From assembly GCA_963737745.1 (NCBI GenBank), contig CAVTTR010000007.1, forward strand, positions 496,001-560,000: DNA of 64,000 bases. Direction: 5' to 3'. The number at the start of each line of letters is the position of its first letter. Position 1 is the stretch's first letter. The notes beneath the pieces were generated by a model. That model made no database searches. It worked only from the letters and a program-made list of their open reading frames with translations, and was not told where the DNA came from. Both the position numbers and the translations under genes were made by a program. The stretch is from Bog-473 sp963737745. Its GTDB lineage: Bacteria > Actinomycetota > Acidimicrobiia > Acidimicrobiales > RAAP-2. Positions 17,605 through 26,164 of the stretch are shown here, in pieces.

Positions 17605-18204
17605 CTATTCGTCTCCCGGTTCATCGGAGAATGAAATCAACGGGCTCATGGGCAGGTAGTCGGTTGGTACGTCGTCTATCCCGCGATATTCCTCGATCAG
17701 TAGAACGTTCGATACCGCGTCGCGAGCCTCGTACACGCTGCAGAACGAGAGGTCGTCGGCCTCCGAGAAGATGCCGGCAACATTCCGGCGATTGACGACA
17801 CGCTGCTCGTAGTCATCGAGCGTCATTCGTCCAACCAAGTAGTACGTGAGACCCATCTCGTCGACACCAACTTTTCGACCAATCATCCGGTGACTCGCCC
17901 CGTCGTCGAGAACATAAATCGGATCGGCACTCTCACCAAGCACGACTCGAAAAAAGTCATCATCACGACGGCCGAATCGGAGGTGGCGACGGTACTTCAT
18001 AGCCCACAACGCTGCGGCGGGAATCTGGGCGTCAGCATCGTCCTCCTCCTCGAGGGGCGTTGATTTTGACGGCACGAAGATTGGGGTTGTCGAACCTCGC
18101 TCCGCAGGACGCAACCGGACTCCCAGTACGGGATCATCCGGGCGCACTTCTATGTGGTCAATGTCGTCGCTGACTTCCTCCGCCCCTCTGTCGCTCTCAG
18201 TCAC
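17605..18204 (-). CDS. Uncharacterised acidic protein, 199 residues
   Basis: No family is recognised. The protein is strongly acidic at both ends (EEEDDADAQ near 53-61 and FSDEPGDE at the C-terminus) with a central alpha/beta-looking part from about 63 to 190 (ALWAMKYRRHLRFGRRDDDFFRVVLG and LTYYLVGRMTLDDYEQRVV). There are no membrane segments and no signal peptide. GTG 18204 follows AAAAGGGATG. The codon pattern is GC-rich at third positions, as in its neighbours, so it is likely a real gene. It is 31 bases downstream of the small secreted protein gene, with which it may be cotranscribed. Confidence 0.65.
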   Translation of the reverse strand: MTESDRGAEEVSDDIDHIEVRPDDPVLGVRLRPAERGSTTPIFVPSKSTPLEEEDDADAQIPAAALWAMKYRRHLRFGRRDDDFFRVVLGESADPIYVLDDGASHRMIGRKVGVDEMGLTYYLVGRMTLDDYEQRVVNRRNVAGIFSEADDLSFCSVYEARDAVSNVLLIEEYRGIDDVPTDYLPMSPLISFSDEPGDE

Positions 18205-18235
18205 GTGGGCGCATCCCTTTTACGGGTTGATCTGC

Positions 18236-18721
18236 TCAACTCGACACCGGAGTGACACCGAGGACAGCGCGCAGACTGTTGGAATCCGTCAACGAGGTCG
18301 CAGTGTCACGTGCAAACTTTGCCGCCAAGACTCTCGCCCCAGCCACACTCGTCAGTGAAGGTAACGCGTTCACGTCGTTCTCGATGGGGGTGAGGGACCG
18401 GGCAAAGACACGGGCGTCACTGGCCGCCCCTCGAGGCCAATGTTGGACATCCAATTTCTGCGCAAAGGTCTTGCACGCCTTCACGAAAGGGTCGACGAAA
18501 GTGGTCGTGGTCGAGAAGGGTTTCTTCGTCGCCTCCCACGAGGCGAAGGCAATTCCATAGGCGGTACGGGCTGAGGCGAAAGGAGCATCATCGGCAAGGA
18601 ACTGCTTGGCCGCCAATTTGGTGCTCATCGGGTGGGTTGGTGCATTCTTGGCCGATGCGCTGGACGCTGAAGCGATACCGGTCGTGACGGAAAAGACAGC
18701 GCCGATTACCGCCCATCTCAT
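18236..18721 (-). CDS. Uncharacterised secreted protein, about 161 residues
   Basis: ATG 18721 is favoured by AAGAGGT nine bases upstream and gives a clean Sec signal peptide: MRWAVIGAVFSVTTGIASAS followed by SASA-KNAP at the likely signal-peptidase site. The mature part is Ala/Ser/Thr-rich and mostly helical, with two Trp (ASWEATKK, VQHWPRG) and a single Cys in VKACKTF. No domain is recognised. Longer starts at 18766 or 18781 would give a twin-start signal peptide and are less likely. Downstream on the same strand is the acidic 199-residue protein. Confidence 0.66.
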   Translation of the reverse strand: MRWAVIGAVFSVTTGIASASSASAKNAPTHPMSTKLAAKQFLADDAPFASARTAYGIAFASWEATKKPFSTTTTFVDPFVKACKTFAQKLDVQHWPRGAASDARVFARSLTPIENDVNALPSLTSVAGARVLAAKFARDTATSLTDSNSLRAVLGVTPVSS

Positions 18722-18932
18722 CAGAGAAGTACCTCTTGGGAACCGAAGCCGATGTCTCGCGACCATAGATGTTCGCATCATATGAGAGCGGATGAGGAAA
18801 TCCGAATGATTCGGGAGATCCCGATTGACAACCCGGCCTCAAAGCCACCAGCCCCCGCCACCATATCGGCATAGGCTTGTCTATGGGGTCTATGGAGAGG
18901 GAGACCGGACACACCGAACGCAAGGTCCCCAC

Positions 18933-19880
18933 GTGGTAGTGCCTGACGCACAGGACGCGCCCGTCGATCACCCGGCCCCATTGGTTGATGAGTCCAGAGC
19001 CCACACGCTCACCAGCGAGTGGAAGACGGCATTGGCGTCAGCCAGGGTGCATATGAAGGACGACAGGATCACCGTGGCCGCCGGTAGTTTTGCTTACCGC
19101 TGGTTCCTTTCGCTCTTTCCGATCATCATTGCCCTCCTGGCCATTTCTGCCTTGGTTGACGTTCCTCGGCATGTCACCGTGGTGCTCATCAACGGAGTCA
19201 CAAAAGCTCTCCCGTCTGGTGCAGCCGGGGTCTTCACGAGCGCCATCAAGCATTCTGAAGGTCACTCCGATGGGGCGATCACGGCCATCGTGATCGCCGG
19301 GGTAGTGGCATTGTGGAGCGCCACGTCAGGCATGGTCCAGGTGGAGGAAGGCCTCGACATGGCATACGAGCTCGGTCGAGATCGTTCGTTCCTCGCAAAG
19401 CGTGTGCGAGCGATTCCGCTTCTTCTGGCTGCCGCCGTTCTCGGAGGAGCAGCGTCTGCCCTCGTTGTCTTTGGCCAGTCGATAGGTCGTGAGGTAGAGC
19501 ATGCTCTCCCCTTCGGGGGTGGTGTATTTCTTGTGGGATGGACCGCGGCACGCTGGATTGTCGCTCTGGCGTTAGTGGGCCTGCTTTTCTCGGTGCTCTA
19601 CTACGGCGCACCCAACAGACCCGACCCAAAATGGCAGTGGATCACTCCGGGCGCCGTCGTGGGCACCCTGATGTGGGCCGCTATCTCATTAGTGTTTTCG
19701 CTGTACACGACCATCTCTGGCTCGTACAGCAAGACCTACGGAGCATTCGCCGGCGTGGCTATCCTGATTTTCTGGCTCTACCTGAGTGGGATTGCAATAC
19801 TGCTCGGTGGTGAGATCAACGCCGCGTTCGAACGTCAGGGCGCGGTTCAATCACCCCGACGATTCGTCGGTCACGGCTAG
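18933..19880 (+). CDS. YihY/BrkB-family inner membrane protein
   Basis: About 315 residues with six hydrophobic segments, starting with AGSFAYRWFLSLFPIIIALL, which carries the conserved YxxxxxxxP pattern of the family. Further signatures are LWSATSGMVQVEEGLDMAYE, the GALxTxWxWxxS-like GTLMWAAISLVFSLY, TYGAFAGVAILIFWLYLSG and LLGGEINAAFE. The family was once called ribonuclease BN but is a membrane protein of unknown transport function. GTG 18933 is picked, with AAGGT upstream; the open frame extends to 18825 but that part is Pro/Arg/His-rich without conservation. A single-gene unit. Confidence 0.82.
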   Translation: MVVPDAQDAPVDHPAPLVDESRAHTLTSEWKTALASARVHMKDDRITVAAGSFAYRWFLSLFPIIIALLAISALVDVPRHVTVVLINGVTKALPSGAAGVFTSAIKHSEGHSDGAITAIVIAGVVALWSATSGMVQVEEGLDMAYELGRDRSFLAKRVRAIPLLLAAAVLGGAASALVVFGQSIGREVEHALPFGGGVFLVGWTAARWIVALALVGLLFSVLYYGAPNRPDPKWQWITPGAVVGTLMWAAISLVFSLYTTISGSYSKTYGAFAGVAILIFWLYLSGIAILLGGEINAAFERQGAVQSPRRFVGHG

Positions 19881-19920
19881 CTGAACTGCAGTTCCTCAAT
19901 TCGTTCCCCGAAGACTGCTG

Positions 19921-21177
19921 TCAGCTTGCCTTGGCCTCGTAGATCTCCCGCCACTCGTGCTTCGTCCGAATCGTCGTGTCGACATCCTTGGCCAGGTCTC
20001 GCAATGCGCCGACAGATGCCGCCTTCTGGTCGATGTGGACGAACGGGTCGTAGCCGAAGAAACGGCAGGTGTTCTGCCACGTGATCTTGTCGATATCGAC
20101 ATCGTCGCACCCGGCGCCGGTCAGCTCGGCGTGCACGAATTCAGGCGCATTGGGGAAGATGGAGTCCGAGTGTGGGTAGTCGCATTCCCAGGCAATGATG
20201 TCAACACCGATGGCATCGCGAATACGCAAGGCCGCAGGATCCGTGACGTAACACGCCAATGAATGCTCACGGAAGATGTCGCTCGGAAGCTTGTCGCCAA
20301 AGTCGTGACCCAGCCACGTCTGGTTCTGGTAGTGCCGGTCGCAACGATTGAGGTAGAAGGGAATCCAGCCGATTCCGGCTTCGGACCAAGCGACCTTGAG
20401 ATCAGGGAAGTTCTTGAAGGCGGGGCCCCAGAGCAAATCCTGCGCCGCCAGCGTCGAAACCTGCGTGGCCAGGATGATCAGATTGTCGATCGGCGCATCC
20501 TTTGGGGAATTAATAGCCGCGAACCCTTGGCCAATGTGGAGACACATGACCACTTGCTCCTCGGAGGCGGCGGTAAAGAACGGGGTCCAGTACTCGAGAT
20601 CGTGGTAACTCGGGAGTCCCTGCATGTGCGGCAACTCAGGCATGGACATAGCTCGGCATCCCTTGGCCGCGACCCGGCGGACCTCGTCAGCCAGAGCCTG
20701 CGGGTCCCACACAGGCGGAATTGCCAATGGGATGAAACGACCCGGGTACGTGGCCGCCCACTCATCAATGTGCCAATCGTTGTAGGCCCTCGTCATGACC
20801 AACGCCAATTCCTTGTCGGTGCTGCGCTGGAAGAACCCGCCGCTAAACCCGACAAAAGAGGGAAAACACATGGAGGCGAGGATGCCGTTGCGATTCATGT
20901 CCCGCACGCGCTCATGAATGTCATACGCGCCCGGTCGCATTTCAGAGTAGGTGGTGGGATCCATGCCCCAGTCCGACTTGGGCCAGCCGACGACGGCGTT
21001 CAGACTCCCTGAGCCGCTCTCGATGCCCTCGAACTGCCAACGCTCAATCCCGTTCTCGTTCAGAACGCTTCGAGGTGCCTGATCCTTCCACTTGGCGGGT
21101 ACGTGGGCGTCGAACATGTTGCGCGGCTCGATGACGTGGTCGTCGATGCTGATCAGGATCATGTCGTTCTGGTCCAC
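19921..21177 (-). CDS. Amidohydrolase-2 family metal-dependent hydrolase
   Basis: About 418 residues of the ACMSD/amidohydrolase-2 family. ISIDDHVIEP near the N-terminus has D-x-H in place of the metal-binding HxH. CLHIGQG supplies the mid-domain His, and WECDYPHSDSIFPNAPE carries the C-terminal Asp and the conserved PHSDS found in actinobacterial members. Such proteins act as decarboxylases or hydrolases on cyclic or aromatic acids. GTG 21177 is preceded by AGGAGG at eight bases, much better than TTG 21225 or ATG 21162. It is oriented with the SDR gene upstream (140-base gap), suggesting a catabolic pair. Confidence 0.82.
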   Translation of the reverse strand: MDQNDMILISIDDHVIEPRNMFDAHVPAKWKDQAPRSVLNENGIERWQFEGIESGSGSLNAVVGWPKSDWGMDPTTYSEMRPGAYDIHERVRDMNRNGILASMCFPSFVGFSGGFFQRSTDKELALVMTRAYNDWHIDEWAATYPGRFIPLAIPPVWDPQALADEVRRVAAKGCRAMSMPELPHMQGLPSYHDLEYWTPFFTAASEEQVVMCLHIGQGFAAINSPKDAPIDNLIILATQVSTLAAQDLLWGPAFKNFPDLKVAWSEAGIGWIPFYLNRCDRHYQNQTWLGHDFGDKLPSDIFREHSLACYVTDPAALRIRDAIGVDIIAWECDYPHSDSIFPNAPEFVHAELTGAGCDDVDIDKITWQNTCRFFGYDPFVHIDQKAASVGALRDLAKDVDTTIRTKHEWREIYEAKAS

Positions 21178-21316
21178 GGGTTGTCCCTCCTGTTCGCCCC
21201 CGACAACGGGGGTCAAGTTGCTCAAATGGTACCGGTTCTTCTGTCCAGCAGACTATCGCCGATGCCAGGCCGCTCCCCCGTTTGGATGGTTCCTACCTGG
21301 AAGAACCTTTAAAGAA

Positions 21317-22141
21317 TCAGCCTTTCCCTTGAGCCTCGAGCGAAACGGGCTCCCACTCTCGCCAAGTGGCGAGCCTTTGCTCGTAGTCAGCGGTTGCAAT
21401 TTGAAGTGGACCATCGCCGAAGAAGACACGTAGCGGCGGCTGCTCGGCATCGACAATTTTGAGTACGGCCGTTGCGGAGGCCACCGGATCACCCTGTGTG
21501 CGCGTACGGGCGGCTCGGAACTTCGCCGACTCGGCACGCAGGCCGTCGTAGGCTGGCAACGCCTGGGCGTGCTTGGCAGATGCACCACCCCAGTCAGTGG
21601 AGAATCCCCCGGGCTCAATAATCGTGACGTTGATTCCGAATCCACGGACTTCCGCGGCCAACGCTTGACTGAACCCCTCTAGCGCCCACTTCGAGGCGTG
21701 ATAGGCGCCGATATTCGCAAAGGCCGAGATGCCGCCAATCGATGAGACTTGAAGAAAGTGGCCGTTGCCCTGTTGTCGGAGGAATGGCAATGCAGCCTGC
21801 GTTACCCAGAGGGCGCCAAAGAGATTGGTCTCGATCTGGTCTCGGAGCTCGGCTTCCGAGAGCTCCTCGATCATCCCGAACTGGCCGTAGCCGGCGTTGT
21901 TGACCACAACGTCGAGCCTTCCGAAGTGCTCAAATCCCTTCTGAACAGCGGCAAACACGGCGTCGCGATCGGTGACGTCGAGCGGGAGGGCAAGCAGTCG
22001 CTCGTGGTACTGCTGCTTCAAATCATCCAACGAACTGACGTTGCGAGCGGTGGCCACCACACGGTCACCACGCTCAAGCGCCGCGATGCTCCATTCCCGC
22101 CCGAAACCACGAGACGTTCCTGTAATGAACCAGGTTTTCAT
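21317..22141 (-). CDS. Short-chain dehydrogenase/reductase
   Basis: A 274-residue classical-type SDR using NAD(P)H. Visible are the cofactor loop TGTSRGFGREW (TGxxxGxG), DVTDRDAV, VVVNNAGYG, the catalytic Ser in LQVSSIGG, YHASK with Tyr and Lys, and the EPGGFSTDW motif after the active site. The ATG at 22141 follows GGGGAGGCGAA. TSRGFGR plus Arg in VVATARN suggests NADPH preference. The substrate is unknown; the downstream amidohydrolase may act in the same pathway. Confidence 0.86.
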   Translation of the reverse strand: MKTWFITGTSRGFGREWSIAALERGDRVVATARNVSSLDDLKQQYHERLLALPLDVTDRDAVFAAVQKGFEHFGRLDVVVNNAGYGQFGMIEELSEAELRDQIETNLFGALWVTQAALPFLRQQGNGHFLQVSSIGGISAFANIGAYHASKWALEGFSQALAAEVRGFGINVTIIEPGGFSTDWGGASAKHAQALPAYDGLRAESAKFRAARTRTQGDPVASATAVLKIVDAEQPPLRVFFGDGPLQIATADYEQRLATWREWEPVSLEAQGKG

Positions 22142-22569
22142 TTCGCCTCCCCGGCGGGTCGCGCCGGGCAGTCGGCGGCGGTGCGATCCCGAGCGTAACG
22201 CGAGAATCGCTTGCATCGACCAACGGATTCGGCCGGTTACGACCTGGTCATCTATTGCTCTTTGCCCGGTCCCGCTGTCCGGAAGTTAGACAGATGTTGC
22301 CGTCCGGAATCGGTGCAGTGCCAACCGGGCGCAGTCGGCGATTATAAGGACACACCAGCCGATCATGGCCGGTGCCAGATGGTCCAACTGCCAGCTCCCG
22401 ATTGTCCGACCAGAGGGCCGGGAGCGTCGGGCGGACTAATTTGGGCCAGCGTTGAGCATCTGTAGCCATTGGCGTGATGTGCGTTGCGCATCGTGTGTGC
22501 TGACAGATTTCGTGAGGGCGGTCTGATCGACGGCTCACCACCAATCCCGCAGAAGGAGCCGCAAGCAAA
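22142..22569. other. Intergenic gap between divergent genes
   Basis: About 430 bases between the divergent SDR and RDD genes. No open frame here looks coding, and I see no strong promoter, hairpin terminator or repeat. It presumably holds both promoters. Confidence 0.4.
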
Positions 22570-23397
22570 ATGTTCTGCCCCGCCTGCGGTACTTCAGCCA
22601 CCACGGACGATCGGTTCTGTCGGAGTTGCGGCAAACCACTGCCGCCGAGCTTGGAGGGTGTCGGCGAGGGTCCCCCTGCCGCCGCCGATTTCTCGTCTTC
22701 TCCCCCCGCCACCTGTCGTCCCACCGCCACCTGTCCCTCCTCCACCGCCTGCTGCGCCCTGGCCTGCTCCGCATCCAATGGGTGGTCCGTCCGGTGTGGC
22801 GCCAGAAGTTCCCGATCAAGCGGCTCCACAGTCGCCCTTTGGAGCTCCTCCCCCCACCCCGCATATCCACCGCCAGTTCCTCCATTCCAAGCTGTTGCGC
22901 CGGGAGGTCGGCTTTCGTCATTCGGTGCGCCCCTGGCTCGCTGGTGGCAACGCGTCGGGTCCTTGGTGCTCGACTACTTGATCGTGGTGATCCCTTTGGC
23001 CATCGTCAACGCCATCGCGAACGCCGCATTCGGAACTGTCCACATAGTGAAACTGCTCAACGGCACGTACGGAACGCAACGTTCCATCCAGGGTCCGGCG
23101 CACGTCATCATTCTGATTGCGACCGCGGCCATCGCGGGTCTGTACTTCTCCATTTTGAACGGCACCCGCAACGGCCAAACCGTGGGAAACCGAGCGCCCG
23201 GCATCGCCGTGCGCGACGCCACGACGGGCGAGGCAATCGGGTTCAAGCGGGGGCTTCTGCGTTGGTTCATTCGCTTCGTGCTCTACCTGGCGTTGTTCCT
23301 GCCCGGCCTCTTGAACGACCTCTTTCCCCTTTGGGACAATCGCAGTCAGACCCTTGCTGACAAGGCAGCACACTCCGTGGTCATTCGGCTGAAGTAG
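22570..23397 (+). CDS. RDD-family membrane protein with N-terminal zinc ribbon; linker read in a shifted frame
   Basis: The N-terminus is a double-CxxC zinc ribbon (CPACGT...CRSCGKP). The C-terminus is an RDD domain with about three membrane segments: WQRVGSLVLDYLIVVIPLAI, IAGLYFSILNG and VLYLALFLPGLL, including the family's RDD-like R...D (RVGSLVLDY) and TVGNRAPGIAV. Between them the current frame gives an implausible Ser/Cys-rich stretch. The next frame over about 22710-22860 reads as a Pro-rich linker (PPPPVVPPPPVPPPPP, then APQSPFGAPPP), which is typical of these proteins. Two compensating one-base breaks near 22700 and 22865 are therefore likely. Three bases separate it from the CPBP gene, so they form an operon. 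RDD function is unclear; some relatives are sodium/proton exchangers. Confidence 0.78.
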   Translation: MFCPACGTSATTDDRFCRSCGKPLPPSLEGVGEGPPAAADFSSSPPATCRPTATCPSSTACCALACSASNGWSVRCGARSSRSSGSTVALWSSSPHPAYPPPVPPFQAVAPGGRLSSFGAPLARWWQRVGSLVLDYLIVVIPLAIVNAIANAAFGTVHIVKLLNGTYGTQRSIQGPAHVIILIATAAIAGLYFSILNGTRNGQTVGNRAPGIAVRDATTGEAIGFKRGLLRWFIRFVLYLALFLPGLLNDLFPLWDNRSQTLADKAAHSVVIRLK

Positions 23398-23399
23398 CG

Positions 23400-24389
23400 G
23401 TGGCCACCAAGCAGCTGTGCCGACGTTGTGGCGGAGAGCTACTCGATTCGAGTGCCTTTTGTGGAAAGTGCGGCACACGCCAAGTTCCTTTGACGAATCT
23501 CTGGAACACCAACGAGCCGCTGCCGGGGAGTCCTCCCGGTTGGTTCGGTGACCCATTCCGTCGTCAGGCCTACCGATACTGGAGCGGCGAGATTTGGACC
23601 GAATATGTCTATTCGGCGGCGGGCTCCTATGGCCGCGACGTCCTTTCTTTTGATACTCAAAATGAGCTTCGCCTACCCGACGGGGCTTGGCAGGCGTCTT
23701 TCGGCTCCCTTGTCGTTTCAATCGGGGGATTGGCGGTCGCATTCGGTCTTTCCTTTCTCTTCGTGCTCCCCCTGCTGCTCTTGGGACATCCGGGCGGCAA
23801 TCTGGCCCTGCTCGTGGTCTCAGAGGCTGGGCTTTGGTCAGGACTCTTCGGCACCTGCGTCCTCACGAGTCGTCGCTACGGCACCGGCAGAGTTCGCGCT
23901 GACTTCAGACTCAGATTTCGTTGGATCGACCTTCTGATCGGCTTCGGCGGAGCCATTGTGGCGCGCTGCTTCGCCGCATTAGTGCTCGTCCCGTTTATCC
24001 ACGTCTTGCGAACCGCCGGCAACCCTGACCACTCACTTGACTCGGTGACACAGCTGGGCGCGACCGGATGGACCGTGCTCATTCTTCTCAGTTGTGTCGG
24101 TGCACCACTCTTCGAGGAGTTGTTCTTCCGCGGGCTCCTCCAGGGTCAGCTGGTTGAGCGATTCGGTGTCGGGATTGCCATTCCCATTACCGCCGTCTTC
24201 TTCGGTGCCGCTCACATTGCAAATGATCCAGGGATCGCCGGGCTCCTCCTTGCCCTCAGCGTCGGTGCGGGCGGGGTCGTGCTGGGTGTCGTACGCCATC
24301 TGACCGGCCGACTCGGCTCGTCCATCGCAACCCATGCGTTCTTTAATATTGCGGCGGTTGTGGCGCTGGCCTTTGTCGGATCAAGATGA
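23400..24389 (+). CDS. CPBP-family intramembrane metalloprotease with zinc ribbon and DUF2510 segment
   Basis: A 329-residue protein with three parts. A zinc ribbon uses Cys7, Cys10, Cys21 and Cys24. A DUF2510-like segment at 45-70 (PPGWFGDPF and RYWSGEIWTEYV) follows, a module almost limited to Actinobacteria. The membrane CPBP domain from about 100 on has the active-site EELFFRGLL, FFGAAHI and THAFFN motifs. CPBP (Rce1-like, abortive infection) proteins are membrane proteases or related enzymes. The GTG start at 23400 lies directly after the RDD gene stop, so both are translated from one mRNA. Sharing an N-terminal zinc ribbon with the RDD protein suggests a common adaptor role. Confidence 0.85.
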   Translation: MATKQLCRRCGGELLDSSAFCGKCGTRQVPLTNLWNTNEPLPGSPPGWFGDPFRRQAYRYWSGEIWTEYVYSAAGSYGRDVLSFDTQNELRLPDGAWQASFGSLVVSIGGLAVAFGLSFLFVLPLLLLGHPGGNLALLVVSEAGLWSGLFGTCVLTSRRYGTGRVRADFRLRFRWIDLLIGFGGAIVARCFAALVLVPFIHVLRTAGNPDHSLDSVTQLGATGWTVLILLSCVGAPLFEELFFRGLLQGQLVERFGVGIAIPITAVFFGAAHIANDPGIAGLLLALSVGAGGVVLGVVRHLTGRLGSSIATHAFFNIAAVVALAFVGSR

Positions 24390-24560
24390 CCTCGCGTTCG
24401 GTGAGGTTCGCGGCCCCGCTGGTTGAGCACGAAACCTCCCAGCCGGGTGGTCAGCCCTCAACCCATTTCTCGACGGGGTAGCGAGGCGAGGAAGGTAGAA
24501 CAGAAGTGTTTACACATGGGTTACCATGCGGGCACTGGAGTCGCGTGTCAGGGGAATCCC

Positions 24561-24994
24561 ATGTTCTCTACCATCGTCGTGGGAACCGACGGTTCCGCCA
24601 CCGCCGCGCTGGCGGTCGCACAGGCTGTGCAACTGGCGCGCCGGAGTGGTGCCACGCTGCACCTCGTGGCCGCCTTCCAGATGCCGGCGGCGCGGTTCGG
24701 CGACCCCTGTCCGGCGCCCCGATTGGTCAGTTCACGACCAGCGAAGAGCAAATGAGCGCAGCGGAGGAGATGCTCGAATTGGTGGCCGACGAGTTCCCTG
24801 ACCTCGACATCGAATTACACGCCAAGGCGGGAGTCCCGGCTGCGGTCATAGTCGGGCACGCGGAGGCGGTCGGGGCAGACCTCATTGTTGTCGGCAGCAA
24901 GGGCATGCAGGGCGCCCGGAGGATCATCGGCTCCGTCCCGAACAGCGTGGCCCACAGCGCCAGTTGTCACGTGCTGATCACCAAGACCCGCTGA
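24561..24994 (+). CDS. Universal stress protein (UspA family), with one-base frame break
   Basis: ATG 24561 starts MFSTIVVGTDGSATAALAVA, the UspA strand 1 with the conserved Asp. At about 24708 the frame is lost in a run of C. Adding one C gives GDP-LSGAPIGQFTTSEEQMS and leads into the second half with the ATP-binding motif LIVVGSKGMQGARRIIGSVP (GxxG-x9-G[S/T]). The repaired protein is about 145 residues, the normal single-domain length. A second usp gene follows 92 bases downstream, so they are a tandem pair. The break sits in a homopolymer and both halves are fully conserved, so I treat it as an indel error rather than a pseudogene. Confidence 0.82.
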
Positions 24995-25086
24995 CGCGCG
25001 TGCAGAGAACAAATCCCGAGGTCAGACTCGCCGAGCGAGGTCCGGAACGATATGGTCCACCGGTACGCACCTGGAAGGAGAAGAGA

Positions 25087-25518
25087 ATGTTCGAGACGGT
25101 GGTTGTAGGGGCCGATGACTCCAGCACGGCCCGCGAAGCGGTGATGGTGGCCGCCGAAATCGCCCAACTCCACGGCGGCACGCTCCACATCGTTACGGCA
25201 TACGATCCGAAATCAATCCAGGTTCAAGAGCTGCCGGAGGAGTTCCGGTATTCGAGATTGACAAGCCCAGCCGACATGCTGCTCGAAGGCCTCTCCCGGA
25301 TTGTCGAGCAGCGAGGGCTCAAGCCCGAGGTCCATGCCTCGACGGGGAGCCCCGCCGAGGCGATCGTACGGGTCGCCGAACAGGAAAAGGCAGACCTAGT
25401 GGTGGTGGGCAACAAAGGCATGAAGGGAGTCCGGCGTGTCTTGGGCAGCGTGCCGAACTCCGTTGCCCACGGCGCACCATGCTCGGTACTCATCGTCGAC
25501 ACCAACTCGGGGGCGTAA
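25087..25518 (+). CDS. Universal stress protein (UspA family)
   Basis: A 143-residue single UspA domain. Strand 1 is MFETVVVGADDSSTAREAV and the nucleotide-binding loop is LVVVGNKGMKGVRRVLGSVP with NSVAHGAPCSVLIV, placing it in the ATP-binding class. The ATG at 25087 follows AAGGAGAAGAG. It is closely similar in layout to the usp gene immediately upstream, which suggests a tandem duplication. Such proteins bind ATP and raise survival under starvation, hypoxia or oxidative stress. Confidence 0.88.
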   Translation: MFETVVVGADDSSTAREAVMVAAEIAQLHGGTLHIVTAYDPKSIQVQELPEEFRYSRLTSPADMLLEGLSRIVEQRGLKPEVHASTGSPAEAIVRVAEQEKADLVVVGNKGMKGVRRVLGSVPNSVAHGAPCSVLIVDTNSGA

Positions 25519-26164
25519 ATCCCAACTGGCGGCGGTGCCCCGTGAGGCCCAATTCCCTGATCGGTTAGACGCAAGGCCCGCTACCCACGCCTTCGCCGAG
25601 GCCGCAGTGCGTGCAACTTATGGTCGCGACTGGGCGTTGATGGCCTAAGACGTCATGCGGACATCCGGTCGCTCGTCCTGGTCGGCCACACCTGGAAGGG
25701 CACGTGTTCGCGCTGATCGTGTCCCTCGTGCTGTCCCTGGTGATCCCGCCCGGGGGACGATCCGGTCCACCGACGGAGAGCGCTGCAACAGGGTAGGCGT
25801 TGTCGTGCAGCTGGGCCTCCCATCGTCAGGGAAGTCGAAGACGGAGCGAGGCTGACGCCAGGCCGAGCCATCGCCAGAGGCCCGAGCCATCGCTGGAGGA
25901 AGGAAACCTGTGCACCATGTCCAGCGGAGAGTTTGAGCGCCCAAGCGGCGGTCCCCGACGAGCCCATGGTCACGTGCATGTCCCATGATCAACTTATGCC
26001 CCATTCATGACCTTCCGAACCCCGAAACTTGGCGGCGTCCCCACCATCCGCCGGCCCGTCCACCGACGCGATCCACCCCCGGCCGGGAGTGGGCGGCCTC
26101 GACCGCTGACCCGTAATCGCATTGGCCCTAGCCTCCGCGGGTCAAGGCTGCTATTTTGCGTCCT
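25519..26164. other. Intergenic stretch without a supported gene
   Basis: About 650 bases in which no frame has both a start and protein-like composition. One short hydrophobic run (VFALIVSLVLSLVI, about 25703-25744) can be read on the plus strand but lacks a start codon behind a ribosome site. No tRNA, obvious hairpin or repeat is seen. It may contain a lost small gene, given the indel rate of this window. Confidence 0.4.

Noticed and set aside
22248..22829. Long minus-strand frame opposite the start of the RDD gene
   Set aside because: No ribosome site or domain, and its composition is that of an antisense shadow of the zinc-ribbon and Pro-rich linker coding sequence.
25650..25790. Possible small membrane peptide (VFALIVSLVLSLVI)
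   Set aside because: No start codon behind a ribosome site and only one hydrophobic run; too weak to call a gene.
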